The translations under genes and the position numbers were made by a program. Source: Ophioceras dolichostomum (lineage: Eukaryota; Ascomycota; Sordariomycetes; Magnaporthales; Ophioceraceae). Taken from it: a stretch of 22,359 nt of DNA. A model generated the notes under the pieces. The model was not told the origin of the DNA, did no database searches, and saw nothing but the letters and a program-made list of their open reading frames with translations. Each line of letters starts with the position of its first letter. The first letter of the stretch is position 1. The stretch lies in the NCBI GenBank assembly GCA_003049485.1, contig PYST01000492.1, positions 1-22,359 of the forward strand, in the 5' to 3' direction. Positions 1-10,299 of this stretch are shown in pieces.

Positions 1-24
1 ATACACGAGTAAAGAACTATAGAA

Positions 25-68
25 TCTTCTAGAACTGTATTACAAATAGTAAAGGCAGTTCTAGAAGA
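25..68. repeat. 13-bp perfect inverted repeat with heat-shock-element-like arms
   Basis: The arm TCTTCTAGAACTG (25-37) is exactly complementary to CAGTTCTAGAAGA (56-68), with an 18-nt loop between them. Each arm contains TTCTAGAA, which has the nTTCnnGAAn arrangement bound by heat-shock factor. Just downstream (about 104-135) the units gatagaag, agtagaag and gatagaag recur at roughly 10-bp spacing. The hairpin is seen directly. A regulatory role is inference, and no gene start is visible close by. Confidence 0.5.
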
Positions 69-180
69 GACGAATTCTGACAAATGTGACAGAAGACGAT
101 AGAAGACAGTAGAAGCTGATAGAAGGCCATGTGGAATAGTGGAAGCGTATTGCCACAATAAGGTTCTCCATTCTGGACAT

Positions 181-303
181 GTTTTATATTATGCCTGGTA
201 CCGCGTTACCTGCCGCGTAAGGTACAATACCGCGCAGAGCACACACAGATAGGTCGGAAATACAATCCAAAATACAATAAATACATTACATTATATTGCA
301 GGC
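181..303. mobile_element. Degenerate copy of the short terminal-inverted-repeat element (copy 1)
   Basis: This stretch aligns over most of its length with the element at 2688-2831. Both share the core with ACCGCGT, CCTGCCGCGTA and AATACCGCG, then GGTCGGAAATACAAT, AAAATACAATA and an end in ACATTA...TTGCAGGC. The right end is recognisable, while the left inverted repeat is eroded and ends in unrelated sequence around 181. It has no coding capacity. It looks like a MITE-type non-autonomous element, but its superfamily cannot be assigned because no clear target-site duplication is visible. It directly abuts the coding remnant at 308. Confidence 0.6.
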
Positions 304-307
304 TCTG

Positions 308-661
308 GTGTTCAATTATGTCCTGCCCGCCGACGCTTAGCAGCAACAGTCAAACGCGATCGAGTACCTGGCGGACAAGCGCGACGTTGCCTCACCGGAA
401 ACACCCTCCGAACCCAATGCACTCTAGGACTGGACATTCCTGAACGAAAAGCACCCCTAGTGGCGCGTCTGGCGGAGGGGCAACTCAACCACAACAGGGC
501 GCGACGCTCCAGAACGTCGCGCTGGCCATCGCCGCGGCCATCCGGCTGGACGAGAGCGGGGGGATGCGATTCCGCAGGATACGAGTATGAGAGTAAAGTT
601 GCATGCATTCAGTTACATTACATCCTCTGTTATATCGTACCCGACTGGCACAAGCCTTTAA
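308..661 (+). pseudogene. Decayed coding remnant with three in-frame TAG stops
   Basis: One frame from gtg 308 to taa 659-661 reads like protein (for example an AIEYLADKRDV segment) but is broken by TAG at 338-340, 425-427 and 458-460. All three could be former CAG glutamine codons, so C-to-T change at CpA, the signature of repeat-induced point mutation, would explain them. A possible AATAAA signal overlaps the end (660-665). The first recognisable codons lie only a few bases after the element end at 303, so the 5' part may have been lost with the insertion. I do not recognise the parent family, and the call rests only on protein-like composition and the stop pattern. Confidence 0.3.
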
Positions 662-722
662 TAAACCACTGATGCCCAGAGCGACCACCGATGCATTGCC
701 ATCCAAGCCTACGGCCCCTTCC

Positions 723-3519
723 TCACACCACTTCCCTCCCACCATCACCACCAACCCCAGACTCGCACAACTCAAAGCTCAACCCATCCCTTTTCTCCTC
801 GTCAACCAGCAACCTTACCCAACACTCCCCGACATCCCCCTCCTCCCCCCTGGCCAACCTCTCTTGCAGCTGTTTTCTCGTATCCTCCTTCAGTCCCCTC
901 AGAAGCACCCCGAGGATGTTCCGCCTCTTCTCGTAGATGCCCATCTCGCGTGCGTCCCAGACGGCGCGGGACGAGAACACGATGCCCAGGAGGAAGATTG
1001 TGACGGGGTAGAGGAGGAAGAGCCAGCGGACGCGGATGAAGACTGTGTAGCGGAGGGTTTGGCCTTGGACGAGGACTTGTGAGGGGGTCGAGAGCGTCGA
1101 GGCACTCGTGGCATTAGTGGCGGTGGTGGTATTGTTGGACGGCGAGGGGGAAGAGGAAGAGGCGGAGTCGGAGGAGGAGAGGGAGGAATAGGAGTCAGCA
1201 GCAGGGCGGTCTGCCTCGCGCATGCGGTTCGAGAGTAACTCGGCGGCGTTAGCCACTGCCGCAGCGACGTCCACGGGTGGTGGCGGTGCTGCGCTGTCGG
1301 CGCCCTCGGACGATAGTGACGACGACGACGCCTTGGCCTGCAGTCCAAGGGCCAGCGCGTCGAGCGTGGACGTCTTGCCGAGGAAGAAGGCTAGTGTGGA
1401 TATCGAGCGCTGCGAGATGGTGAATGTGTCCTGGACATCAGGAGGGAGCAGCGTCGTATTATTATTGGTGGCAGGCGGGAAGCGGACCTGGAGGTCGGTG
1501 CGGGGCAGCAGGGCGACGGGCGAGCGGCCGTCGACCATGTCGTGGTAGGGGGCGTCTTGCTCCGGGGCGGAAAAGAGCGAGTTGCCCAGCCTGAGGGAGA
1601 TGTCGCGGAGGATGAGCTGGCGTTGGCGGCGGTTGGTTGGCCAGGTGCCGGATATTGGGTTGGTGGTGGTGGTGGTCGGTGTGGTCGCGGCGGGGGACTC
1701 GAACGCGCCGGCTGGCTTGAAGGAGGTTGGGACACGCTCGGTTGTAGTGGCGAGGACGGTTTCGTGCAGAACACCGTTTTCCATGTGCGTGTCGTACAAC
1801 TTGGCGCATAGCTGGATTGCACATTCCGTCGCGATGATGGGTGCGCTTTTGAAGGGGGCGCTGCGGTTGTAATCCGTTGGCCCCGGCTGGATAACTGCGA
1901 AGGAGGCGAGCATGGTGGTCCAGTTTTTGAAGCTGATGGTTTGAGAGGGGTTGAAGACTACTGAGAGGCGGAGACCTGACGCGAGGGTGGTCCGCCCGTT
2001 TGCAAGACCACCTAGGTCGTCCGAGGTTGCGAGGAGAGCAGAATTGGGACTAATGATGTTGAGTGATGTCCGTCCTTTGTAAGGGTAGGGAAGTCGGTAC
2101 TCTGTAACGGGTATTCTGATCGCCGCTGTCTTGCGCAGACCGGAGTATTCGGCGGATGTTAGTGCGCGTACGCCCTCATGTTTGACGACCGACGAGGAGA
2201 CGTCGGCACATGCAGAGCAAACGGCAAGCGACGAATAGACAGGCCAGGTGCAGTTGCCGGTGCGGCAGGTCGCCTGCCGGTATGAAGGAGGGTTCGAGGA
2301 CGATGTGGTGGATGAGGGCAAGTTGGCAAAACCGAAGAGTGCGGCTGCTGACATGCCGACGTCTGGGACCATGTAGTGGTTCACGAGGATGCCGGGTCGG
2401 TTGAGCCAGCGGGTCGGCTCGTTGGGCGCTGCCACCCAGCTCCCCACGTCCAGCTTGGACGCCCGAGCGATTGTGCTTGCTGGGAAGGAGGAGCCCTCGG
2501 CCAGTGGGACGGCCTCGCCCACGTAGGTGATCGAAGCCTGAATGAAGGAGTCGACTGCGAGGAGGCCCACGACGACCCATGACCCGAGGACCGCCCAGTG
2601 GCTATCAGGGTGATTGGTTAGTCTGTGCTGTGCTTCCCTCCCCTCCTGTTCGATCGGGACGACAAGCGAGAATGACCTTCCATCGGAGCCTGCAATGTAA
2701 TGTATTGTAATGTATTTGTATTGTTTCTGGGACCGCGTGACCTGCCGCGTACGGTATAATACCGCGTACAGCACACGCAAAAAGGTCGGAAATACAATAC
2801 AAAATACAATACAGTACATTACATTGCAGGCCCTGTTCGGGACGAAAAGCGACGATGACCTTTTATCCTACTCACCGGAAATTCCAAGACTTGAGCAGCA
2901 ACACACAGCCGTAAAACCCCTGACTCGCCTCGTCTAAATCGACAAACGCATTCAAGGGGCCGGACTGCCGCCTGAACCAGCTCCACTTCTCGAAGCAGAG
3001 CCCAAGGCCGACGAGGTATCCGAAAGGCACCTTGACCAGCAGGGACAGGATGGCGACTAGGACGTTGGGCGATACTCTGGGCTGCCAGTCAAGCAGCGGG
3101 GAGCCGTCGTATGACCCAAGCAGAATGAAGATAGTGAACAAGGGAATGAGTGCGAGCACGAGAGCATACGTCTCCTTTCCCCATGCTCGAATGAGATTCG
3201 GCCGGACTGGGCGGGGCGTGGCCCCCAGGCTAGCGGACCTCGAAGCAGGCTCGAATCCACCGAAGAGGGAGCGGTCTTTCTTCAATGGAGGCAAGGAACC
3301 CACCGCAACCTTGGGTGATTTGTGCCTGTGCTTGCTTTTGATGGCGCCGCCGTATGGGCTGTCCGACGGGAGGTAGGATACGGACTGTTTGTCAGTGTGC
3401 TGTGTTGCCGGAATGCGATAACGTCCTTGATAGTATGATGGGGGATTCGTCAGATCGGTGGCTCGCGGGTCCTTTGCTTCTTGGGTCTGTTCGGCAGAGA
3501 TTTTGGATGCTCGAAACAT
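723..3519 (-). CDS. DUF3176-family membrane protein (two exons)
   Basis: Model: complement(join(723..2601,2876..3519)), 840 residues. Exon 1 ends at a perfect GTGAGT donor. Exon 2 starts after a TAG acceptor preceded by an ACTAAC branch point, and the phases join in an Arg codon. The N-terminal ~110 residues are polar and cytosolic-looking. Hydrophobic segments lie at about 118-136, 152-174 and 217-237. The family signature follows the second (..KWSWF..., then DEASQG, a variant of the usual D-ASRGPWG). A long external domain with several N-x-S/T sites follows, then a Ser/Thr/Asn-rich low-complexity stretch, one more hydrophobic segment beginning WLFLLYPVTIF, and a charged tail. This is the usual DUF3176 layout; the molecular function is unknown. 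The only intron is swollen to 274 nt by a transposable element. The ATG at 3519 is the first in a long open frame. A paralogue lies at 18989-21503 on the same strand. Confidence 0.82.
2645..2862 (+). repeat. Imperfect 31-35-bp direct repeats flanking the intronic element
   Basis: The sequence from CCTGTTCGATCGGGAC to GACCTT at 2645-2679 recurs as CCTGTTCGGGAC...GACCTT at 2832-2862. The two differ by a 4-base GATC gap and about three substitutions. Removing one copy and the element would leave an intron of roughly 90 nt, a normal fungal size. The repeats are longer than ordinary target-site duplications. They may reflect an older tandem duplication or an unusual repair event at insertion. Confidence 0.6.
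2688..2831. mobile_element. 144-bp MITE-like element inside the DUF3176 intron (copy 2)
   Basis: The ends are inverted repeats: GCCTGCAATGTAATGTA at the left (2688-2704) is matched exactly by the reverse complement of the right end (2815-2831). With small gaps the similarity continues for about 40 bp per side through T/G/A-rich sequence. The centre carries a GC-rich near-palindrome around GGTATAATACC flanked by CGCGTAC and GCGTAC. No open frame of its own is credible. The element lies wholly between the donor (2875) and acceptor (2602) of the host intron, so the protein is unaffected if splicing is efficient. It is related to the decayed copy at 181-303. Confidence 0.75.
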
Positions 3520-5539
3520 GATTTGTCATACGGGCCTGCCGTAAAAACCCTTCCCCCCTTCTAGTGGAGGAAAAGTCGGAAATGGAAAGGATGCCCGTCC
3601 ATCTCGAAGCGGGACATGCCCTGGATTTTGAGTCGCATATGGCAGTGTTGTCTGCTCCTCCGTCATCCCCCCGTGGCCTCCGAACTAGCCAAAGTCCAAG
3701 GGGGTCATTCCTGCCGTGGTGGTACCTTCTAGGCACCGATGGCAGTCGCGGTGCTTTTTGGTCCTTCATGCGAAAATTGAGAAACCGGGGACCGCGCATC
3801 AACAGCCAGTCCACCATTGACCACTATCGCGTCTGCAACATCTGCTCGTGTCTTCCCTCTCGTCTCGAAGTCCCCGATCGCTGGACAGCAGCGTGGTCTC
3901 CTGGTCACTAATGCCTGCTGTCTGTAAGCCAAAGCGACCCGAAGGAAAGCGAGACATGTCCCTCTTCAAGCTGGTTGGCTGGCAATTCCCGTCGTCCGCT
4001 TACTTGACCCTGCGACAGTCCTCGGCTCCGGACTCATGGCTCGGAAGCGAAGGCAGGATGGAAGTATACCGCGGAGAAACTGGCACAGAGGCGGCGCAGC
4101 CGTCGCCGCTTCGCTTGCGTGGCTAAAATGAGTGATCCCCAGGAGGATGGAAACAGCACCCAGCAGCCCGGAAATCGGGTGCTTGTGTCGGAGGTGCTTG
4201 GTAAAGCGGCTGTAATGCAGTTCTGCGCCGTTGAACTTTCGACGTAGCTCGACGTCAGCGGCTGTAAGGACTCTTGAACAGGGCTCAGTTTGGGCAAGCA
4301 TTAGTATGGTGTCAGGCAAGAGACCAAAGGACTGGTGAGAACTTCCTCAATGGGAGATGAGCGAAATCGGAGTCGCCCTTCTGTGGTACAGGGAATAGAC
4401 GGCCTCAAGAGAGTGGGCAAGGTGAGTTGAGATGGGGACTTGTGTTCATGATACGTGAAACACAAGTTGCCAAGAATTCGGGCCGTTAACAGGGTCCAGA
4501 ATCCGGGGAAAAGGGTCCGCCGCAGTAGATATGTTTGCTTGGAACTCGAGTTTTACCAAGCTTCCGTGCCACGCCACGCCGCAGCGAATTTTCTTCAGCT
4601 TCACGTTGATCACCCAAAACTGGCAGGATTCGCCAAACTCGGTAGGAGTTTTCAGTGGAGCAGTCCTTGGTTGCTCCACTAAGAAAGTCCCAGCTCATGA
4701 TGAGTTCCTTGGGCTGGACAATGACGGAATGATGCGCCACGTCTTGGCCGATTGCGTGGTAACCGTGTATTATCTTTCCTCATTACTTGTTGGGGAGTCA
4801 GGCTCCTTTTTTACTTCCCCTTCTGTCGCGGCATCGCCGGAGAAAGGATGATGCAAACTCGGGCTTTGTTTCGACCCACGGCAGATTCGACACACGACCT
4901 CCAAAAGGGCCGGAACGCGGCCTGTACCACGGTTACAACTCCGTGCATAGTCAACGACATTACACGCTGGCGCATGGCCGACGGCGGTCCCAACGGACTG
5001 CGCCGCCTGCACGTTTCTTGGAAAACGTGGCCCAGCGGCCACGGCTCGCGTCTGACCCGGGCCGTAACTAACCTCTTTCGGCAAGGGAAGCGGAAGGATG
5101 CTGCCGCTTGAATGGACTTTGGAAGATGTAATCAACGTAGAAATGACGCGAGAAAGTCGAGGGAGGGCCGCTCCTTGAGACTCTCTGACGGCCTGCGTGA
5201 GCGTGCCCTCAACCAACAAGGATCTGTTCTCTATGCAGTATCTTTTTGTCGTGGAGCGCTCAATGTTCACTCGCGTTTTCAAATTTACCGCTCTATTTTT
5301 CCTGCAGATTATTCTAGTATCAAATGGAATGGGAGTGATCACAGCCGAGCCTGGTACTAATATTTTCCGTTTACCAAGAAGTACTGACATGCCCCCATAG
5401 CTCGGGTCCCGAACGGTCGAGTTACTATATCTGAGAAGAAAGAAGAAGGAGAATAGAGGGCTCCTCAAGTGTTAAGTTTTTTACATTCCTGTTGCAAGGA
5501 ATACTCCATTACGCATGAGCATCCTCCCCGCGCTCCTAA
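3520..5539. other. Two kilobases without a supportable gene
   Basis: This holds the upstream region of the DUF3176 gene and the downstream region of the complex I gene. Several overlapping frames of 75-230 codons occur on both strands. None shows a recognisable domain, signal peptide or consistent splice pattern, and the longest (minus strand, 4770-5468) has the erratic composition of random translation. No tRNA, rRNA or repeat array was recognised. Confidence 0.5.
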
Positions 5540-6376
5540 TCATTTCCGATACCACATCCGTGTGATCTTCGTTCGCTTCATCTTCTTCTGCAGCTGCATG
5601 ATTCCATACATCAACGCCTCCGCCGTCGGCGGGCAACCAGGGACGAAGACATCCACCGGCACGATCCTGTCGACGCCTCTGACGACCGAGTACGAATAGT
5701 GGTAGTATCCACCCCCGTTGGCGCAGCTGCCCATGCTGATGACCCACTTGGGGTCGGGCATCTGGTCGTACAGCTGCCGCAGGGCCGGCGCCATCTTGTT
5801 GGTCAGGGTGCCGGACACGATCAGCAGGTCGGCCTGGCGCGGCGAGGCGCGGAAGAAGCTGCCCAGATGGTCGCTGTCGTAGCGCGGCATCCAAGCGTGC
5901 ATCATTTCGATGCCGCAGCAGGCGAGGCCGAAGGTTAGGGGCCAGTACGAACCCTGGCGCACCCAGTTGACCAGCCCATCAAGCGAGGTGAGGACGTATT
6001 CGGCGGCCGCGCTGGGAGGTGGCGGAGACGAGGGCACTAGAACTGCTGCTCTGGCTGTGGAGGAGGACGATCGGGGCGTGCCTCGGGCCGTGGCATCGCC
6101 GTGGGGAGCCGGGGAGCGATGTCCCGCCGAAGGGCCACTCCTCGCCTGGGACTGAGACTGAAACCCGGTCCGGCCGCCGTGCACTTGCCGCAGGCTTAAT
6201 GGCAGAACTACCGGCGCGGCGCGGATGCTGAACAGGCACGGGAGCGGAAGTCGACTCGGGCCGAGACGCCGAGGTTTCGAAAAGGCTATGTGGACAAGAA
6301 GTTCAAAGCATGTTAGAGTGGTAGCTTACTGCCGAGAGCGGATTGGGTACGCACCAGAGAAAGCACGGGCAGCCAT
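5540..6376 (-). CDS. NADH:ubiquinone oxidoreductase PSST / NDUFS7-type subunit, mitochondrial (divergent)
   Basis: Model: complement(join(5540..6285,6355..6376)), 255 residues. A 22-nt first exon beginning MAARAFS is followed by a 69-nt intron with a GTGCGT donor, CTAAC branch point and ATAG acceptor. The Arg/Ser/Ala-rich first ~100 residues fit a mitochondrial targeting sequence plus linker. The conserved domain starts near 103. It holds C130-C131, C195 and C225, spaced exactly as the family's CC-x63-C-x29-C ligands for [4Fe-4S] cluster N2, the last cluster before ubiquinone in the matrix arm of complex I. GTLTNKMAPALRQ, ISMGSCANGGGYYHYSYSV, PGCPPTAEALMYG and the C-terminal ITRMWYRK are all present. 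From memory, most mitochondrial orthologues read AVEMMH after the double Cys and RGCDR later; here these are GIEMMHAW and RGVDR. It may therefore be a paralogue of the standard subunit rather than the only copy. Confidence 0.92.
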
Positions 6377-7057
6377 TTCGGGCAGTTGTAAAGCTAAGCT
6401 TGGTCTGGCTCGGTCGTCGAGGGTCGAATTACATTCGTCCGGAAAAAAAGACACCGAAACTCAGATGCACGATCCTAGTGTATGATGATCAAGACGGAAA
6501 CAAAGAAAAGGAATGTAGGCGATGCAAAAATGATGTAGAAAACAACGACGAGAAAGCTGCTAAAGCTAGTCAATTCTGTTGTCGTTTGCATCAATACTGG
6601 CATCAGGGGAATCCTTGTTCAGCCGCGAACCCCCTGGCTTACAGTGAATAACCCACCACGAGAAAAAGACGGATATCATTCCGATGAGATGCTGACAATA
6701 AGCACCCAATCTCTGTGCTCGCCCCTCGCAAGCTTGGGGTAGCTCGACGCTAGCGTTTCGGTGCATGCGTGTCACTTGCCCTCGTGACTGCCTTACAGTT
6801 TATCCCGTCCCCTTTCGCACACATGGCTGCATTTGGCAGAGTGCATAAGGTCGGCAATAACCCACTTTCAACTTCCTCGTTGCCCTCCTCCTCTCGCTCT
6901 TCCCCCCTTTCCAAATTACCACACTACTTCTAGGTACCTCACTCAACCGGTATCGTTGGTGTTCCCGCTTGCAGCGCCGACACCACCCTACCAGCCAACC
7001 AACCATATGGTCCATAGCGGCTGATGATCCCGGCCAAGCCTGCCATCACTGTTGGCA
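6377..7057. promoter_or_regulatory. Divergent intergenic region between the complex I gene and the transcription factor
   Basis: About 680 bp separate the two start codons, which point away from each other, so both promoters must lie here. A C/T-rich stretch (about 6880-6910) precedes the transcription-factor start, a common feature of fungal leaders. I saw no convincing TATA box, repeat or additional open frame. The region is called from gene orientation only. Confidence 0.4.
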
Positions 7058-10007
7058 ATGGCGCATTTCGGCGCAACCTCACCCGAGAGCAGCACGACCG
7101 GTGCTTTCACCTGTGCGACTTGTGGTCGGAATTACCAGCGGAGCAGCCATCTTCGCCCCCACGAGTTGACACGTGAGCTCTCCACCTCCACTATAGCAGG
7201 AGCAAGGAAAATCTGGGTGGGATGGCGTGGGGGTGCCGGACACTCCTAACTGAGACACGGCTAACGATTCGAGGCTTGCATCTCATCCATTTCCCTCCCT
7301 GCAGATGCGGACGCAACCGGTTTTCACTGCCCATTCTGCGAGAAGCTGTTTGCGAGACGGTACAGTCACGAACAACACAATCCTCTCTCGCACCAACCCA
7401 CCATTTCCCCATCCAAGCTACGTACCAGGGAATTGAGGAGGGACGGAGACTTGGCATCATGATATGAACAGAGTAGCCAACCCCAACCTCGAACTAACAC
7501 CCTCGCCAAACGACAGCGACGTGTGCCGCAAACACGCCCTCCAATGCCCCTCCAAAGGCACGCGAGAGGACCCGCCGCTCGCGCGTCGGGGGCAGAAGCC
7601 GAAGGCATGCGATGCCTGCTTCCGCAGCCGGTTGGCGTGCGACAACGCCACGCCCTGTAGCCGCTGCGTGGCCCGCCAGCTCATATGCAGCTATCAGCGG
7701 CTGGCCGTGGCCGCGACTCGCCCGACCACAACAACCACTCCTACGACCGGCGTAGCTACGGCAGCAGCAACAGCAGCAGTTGTCGTTGAGCAGCACTGGC
7801 AACTTCAAAGCAGTAACACTGGCAACGAGCTGCCCCACCGATTACAGCTCCCATCACCAAGCGTCGTCCCAGGGAGCGGCGGCAATACGACTACTACCAG
7901 TCCCAGCAACAGCACCAGCAACAGCAGCTCGGCGGCGAGTCCAGAAGACGGCGAGCATGAAAATAACGAGAACGGCATTAACGACGGCGGCGACGACAAG
8001 ATCGGCGCGTCGTTCCTGCTCAACCTGACGAACCCGAAAGCTGAGACGATGGTGGGCGCTTTCATCAACGAACCCGGCAGGGACATCGGTGACGCCGTGG
8101 AGCCGGTGGAAGACGACGGGGTAGTCATCAGCCTTGGCATCGGCGGGGGCTTACCTAGTAGTGCTAGTGAAGATGTGGGCGTTATTGGGTTGGGCGTCTC
8201 AGACGGTTTCATCGATGATCTGCTCACGGGGTCGTACTCGATTTTTCCATGGAGCTTGCCGCCGCAGGCTATGGTGGTGGACGATGACTTCGGGACTGGC
8301 GTTGTTGAGGATATGGCGGTGCCTGGCTTGGAGCTGATGCCCACTAGTGGTTTTGGCAGGAGCGAGCCGCGTATCGGCGGCGGTGGTGGTGGTGGTAGTG
8401 CGAGGGTGCTCCCATCCTCGGCGTCACTACTCCCAACTACCACCAATACTCGCTGGTACCTCGGGTGGGACACCGCAGGGCTGGAGGCAGCGCTGGCCGC
8501 AATAGTCGTGGCCCTGCAAGAGACGCACGACTTCCTCGCCCAAAACGAGCCGGCCGCCTCATCTACCTCCACCCCTTACAACAACACCGATATCGGCAAC
8601 AACACGGCGACGGCGGCGTTTAACTCGGAGCTCGCCGCGCAGCTTTTCGTCCCCGCAAACCTCCGATCGTTCGTCTCGGGTTACTTCCGGCACACGCACC
8701 ACGACTTCCCCACCATCCACAAAGCCTCGTACTCTCCCGGGCGCGCGGCGCCCGAGCTCACGCTGGCCATGTTCCTGTGCGGGTCGCTCTACTCGCCGCC
8801 GACGGACAGCGCGCTGTCGACGCGCAGCTTCTTTCACCTGGCGGAGGAGCTCGCCTTCCGACGGCTCGCGGAGGCGATGGCCGCTCTGGCCGCCGCGAAG
8901 GGCTCGATGGAGGGACCCTACGAGACGACGGCCGGAGTCCATGAGACGCTGCAGGCGGCGTTGGTCATCCATTGTTTGCAGTTCACGATGAGCAGCGTCT
9001 CGACGAGGAGGCGGAACAGGACCGTGCGGTTGCCGGCGCTTGTGTCGGCTGTGAGGACGCTGGGCCTCACTGGTACGCGGCATAAGGCGTATTCCCCGGC
9101 GGTGAGCCCGGCGGCGCTGTGGGGGGAGTTTATCCTGACCGAGACCAGGATAAGGTATGTGTGCCGCCTAGCCATTCACCTAGCAAAACCCAGTTTCCCT
9201 CCTCCACTCGTCCATCCATCCGTCGCGCCAATACCGCCCGCGTCCCTGAATTCTCTTGATACGAAGCTGGCTGACCGTTCTGTTGCGTCGTCGTAGAATC
9301 GCCACATGGACCGTCCAGGCAGACTGGCAGCAGAGCGGCATGTTCCACTGCCCATCCCTAATGACGGTCCTCGAGATGACCGCCGACCTGCCGTGCATGT
9401 CCCAGCTGTGGGACGCCGAGAGCGCGGTGCAATTCGAGAGGGCCGTTCAGGACCGCGGCGGGCCGGCTTGCATGAGGCGATCTGCCTCGATACGCGCCGG
9501 CATCGAGGCGCTGATGGCCGATCCCTGGAACGGGCTCCTGTCGTTCCCCGTTTTGGACCTGACTATAGAAGATATGCAGCTGTTTGTCTTTGGTAAGAAC
9601 CTCCGGCCCGTATCTCTCCCTCTCTCTCTTTTCATCCCTTCGCTATCTATCCTCCGGCCAATAATCGCCTACCTACCTACCTTACCTGACCCTATCTAGC
9701 CCTCCACGACACAATCCTAACAGCCCGCTTTGCGAGCGTCCTCCCGACGTGTGCGCCCGCCATCGTGCGCGCGACCACCCGGTGGCAGGAGCTGTGGGAC
9801 CACACTTCTCGCGCTTTAACCTCCGAGGAGCTCAGCCGACGGGGTCTCGTCCGCCACAGCATTGAGCTGTGCTGGCTCGCCAGGAAGACCATCGAGGTGT
9901 TCCTGTCGGGGGCGGCCGACGACTCCGACTACCTCTGCGGTGTGGCTCACGACTCGCTTGAGGAGCTTCACTCGTTTTTAAGGAGGTATTGCTTGCTAGC
10001 TAGGTAG
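7058..10007 (+). CDS. Fungal transcription factor with C2H2, C2HC and Zn2Cys6 fingers (five exons)
   Basis: Model: join(7058..7172,7305..7359,7517..9154,9297..9592,9700..10007), 803 residues. Finger 1 is C19-x2-C22-x12-H35-x3-H39, where the H39 codon is completed across the first splice junction. Finger 2 is C47-x2-C50-x12-H63-x3-C67, interrupted by intron 2. A binuclear cluster follows: C88-x2-C91-x6-C98-x5-C104-x2-C107-x6-C114. Residues ~120-200 are Thr/Ser/Asn/Ala-rich, with acidic and Gly-rich stretches after them. The region from LRSFVSGYFRHTHHDFPTIH through ETRIRIATW and ADWQQSGMFHCP to DLPC resembles the fungal-specific transcription factor (middle homology) domain. Introns have CTAAC or CTGAC branch points and joining phases. 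It presumably acts in the nucleus on CGG-type sites; its targets are unknown. The last residues (RRYCLLAR) look atypical, so a further 3' intron is possible. Confidence 0.87.
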
Positions 10008-10299
10008 GACCCTAGGCATGTATGAAGGCTGCTTCAGACCGCTTGCGTGCCATGACCCTCTGTGGGATAGCCAGGCCTTTTGATGATGATGATGATTATT
10101 AGCTTGTCGATTATGCAACCGCAAGCATTGCTCACCAATCAGCTCACTACCTCTGCTGGTGCTAACTATGTACATTACTGCCAAAGCATTCTGGGGGTCT
10201 GATTCCAATCCAAAAGTCGTCCGTCAAGCCAAGACTCGCCGCAGGGCATATTCCCCCCATCCATGATTCATCCCCAGCTACTTCCGCTGCCAGCCACCC

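Noticed and set aside
2602..2819. N-terminal extension of the left DUF3176 frame beginning MYCIVFCIVF
   Set aside because: It translates the transposable element and intron sequence. The exon at 2876-3519 with its perfect donor and matching phase supplies the real N-terminus.
3564..4319. Overlapping frames on both strands upstream of the first DUF3176 gene
   Set aside because: They have no family features, no signal peptide and no splice logic.
4770..5468. Minus-strand open frame of 232 codons
   Set aside because: It has no recognisable domain, erratic composition and no partner exons. It is treated as chance.
7464..7516. ATG at 7464 as the main start of the transcription factor
   Set aside because: The sequence from 7464 to 7516 is intron, with a CTAAC branch point and CAG acceptor. 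The upstream exons complete two zinc fingers. It is kept only as a possible alternative start.
10082..10098. GAT triplet run after the transcription factor, as a CRISPR or regulatory repeat
   Set aside because: It is a short simple microsatellite only. No CRISPR-like array exists in the window.
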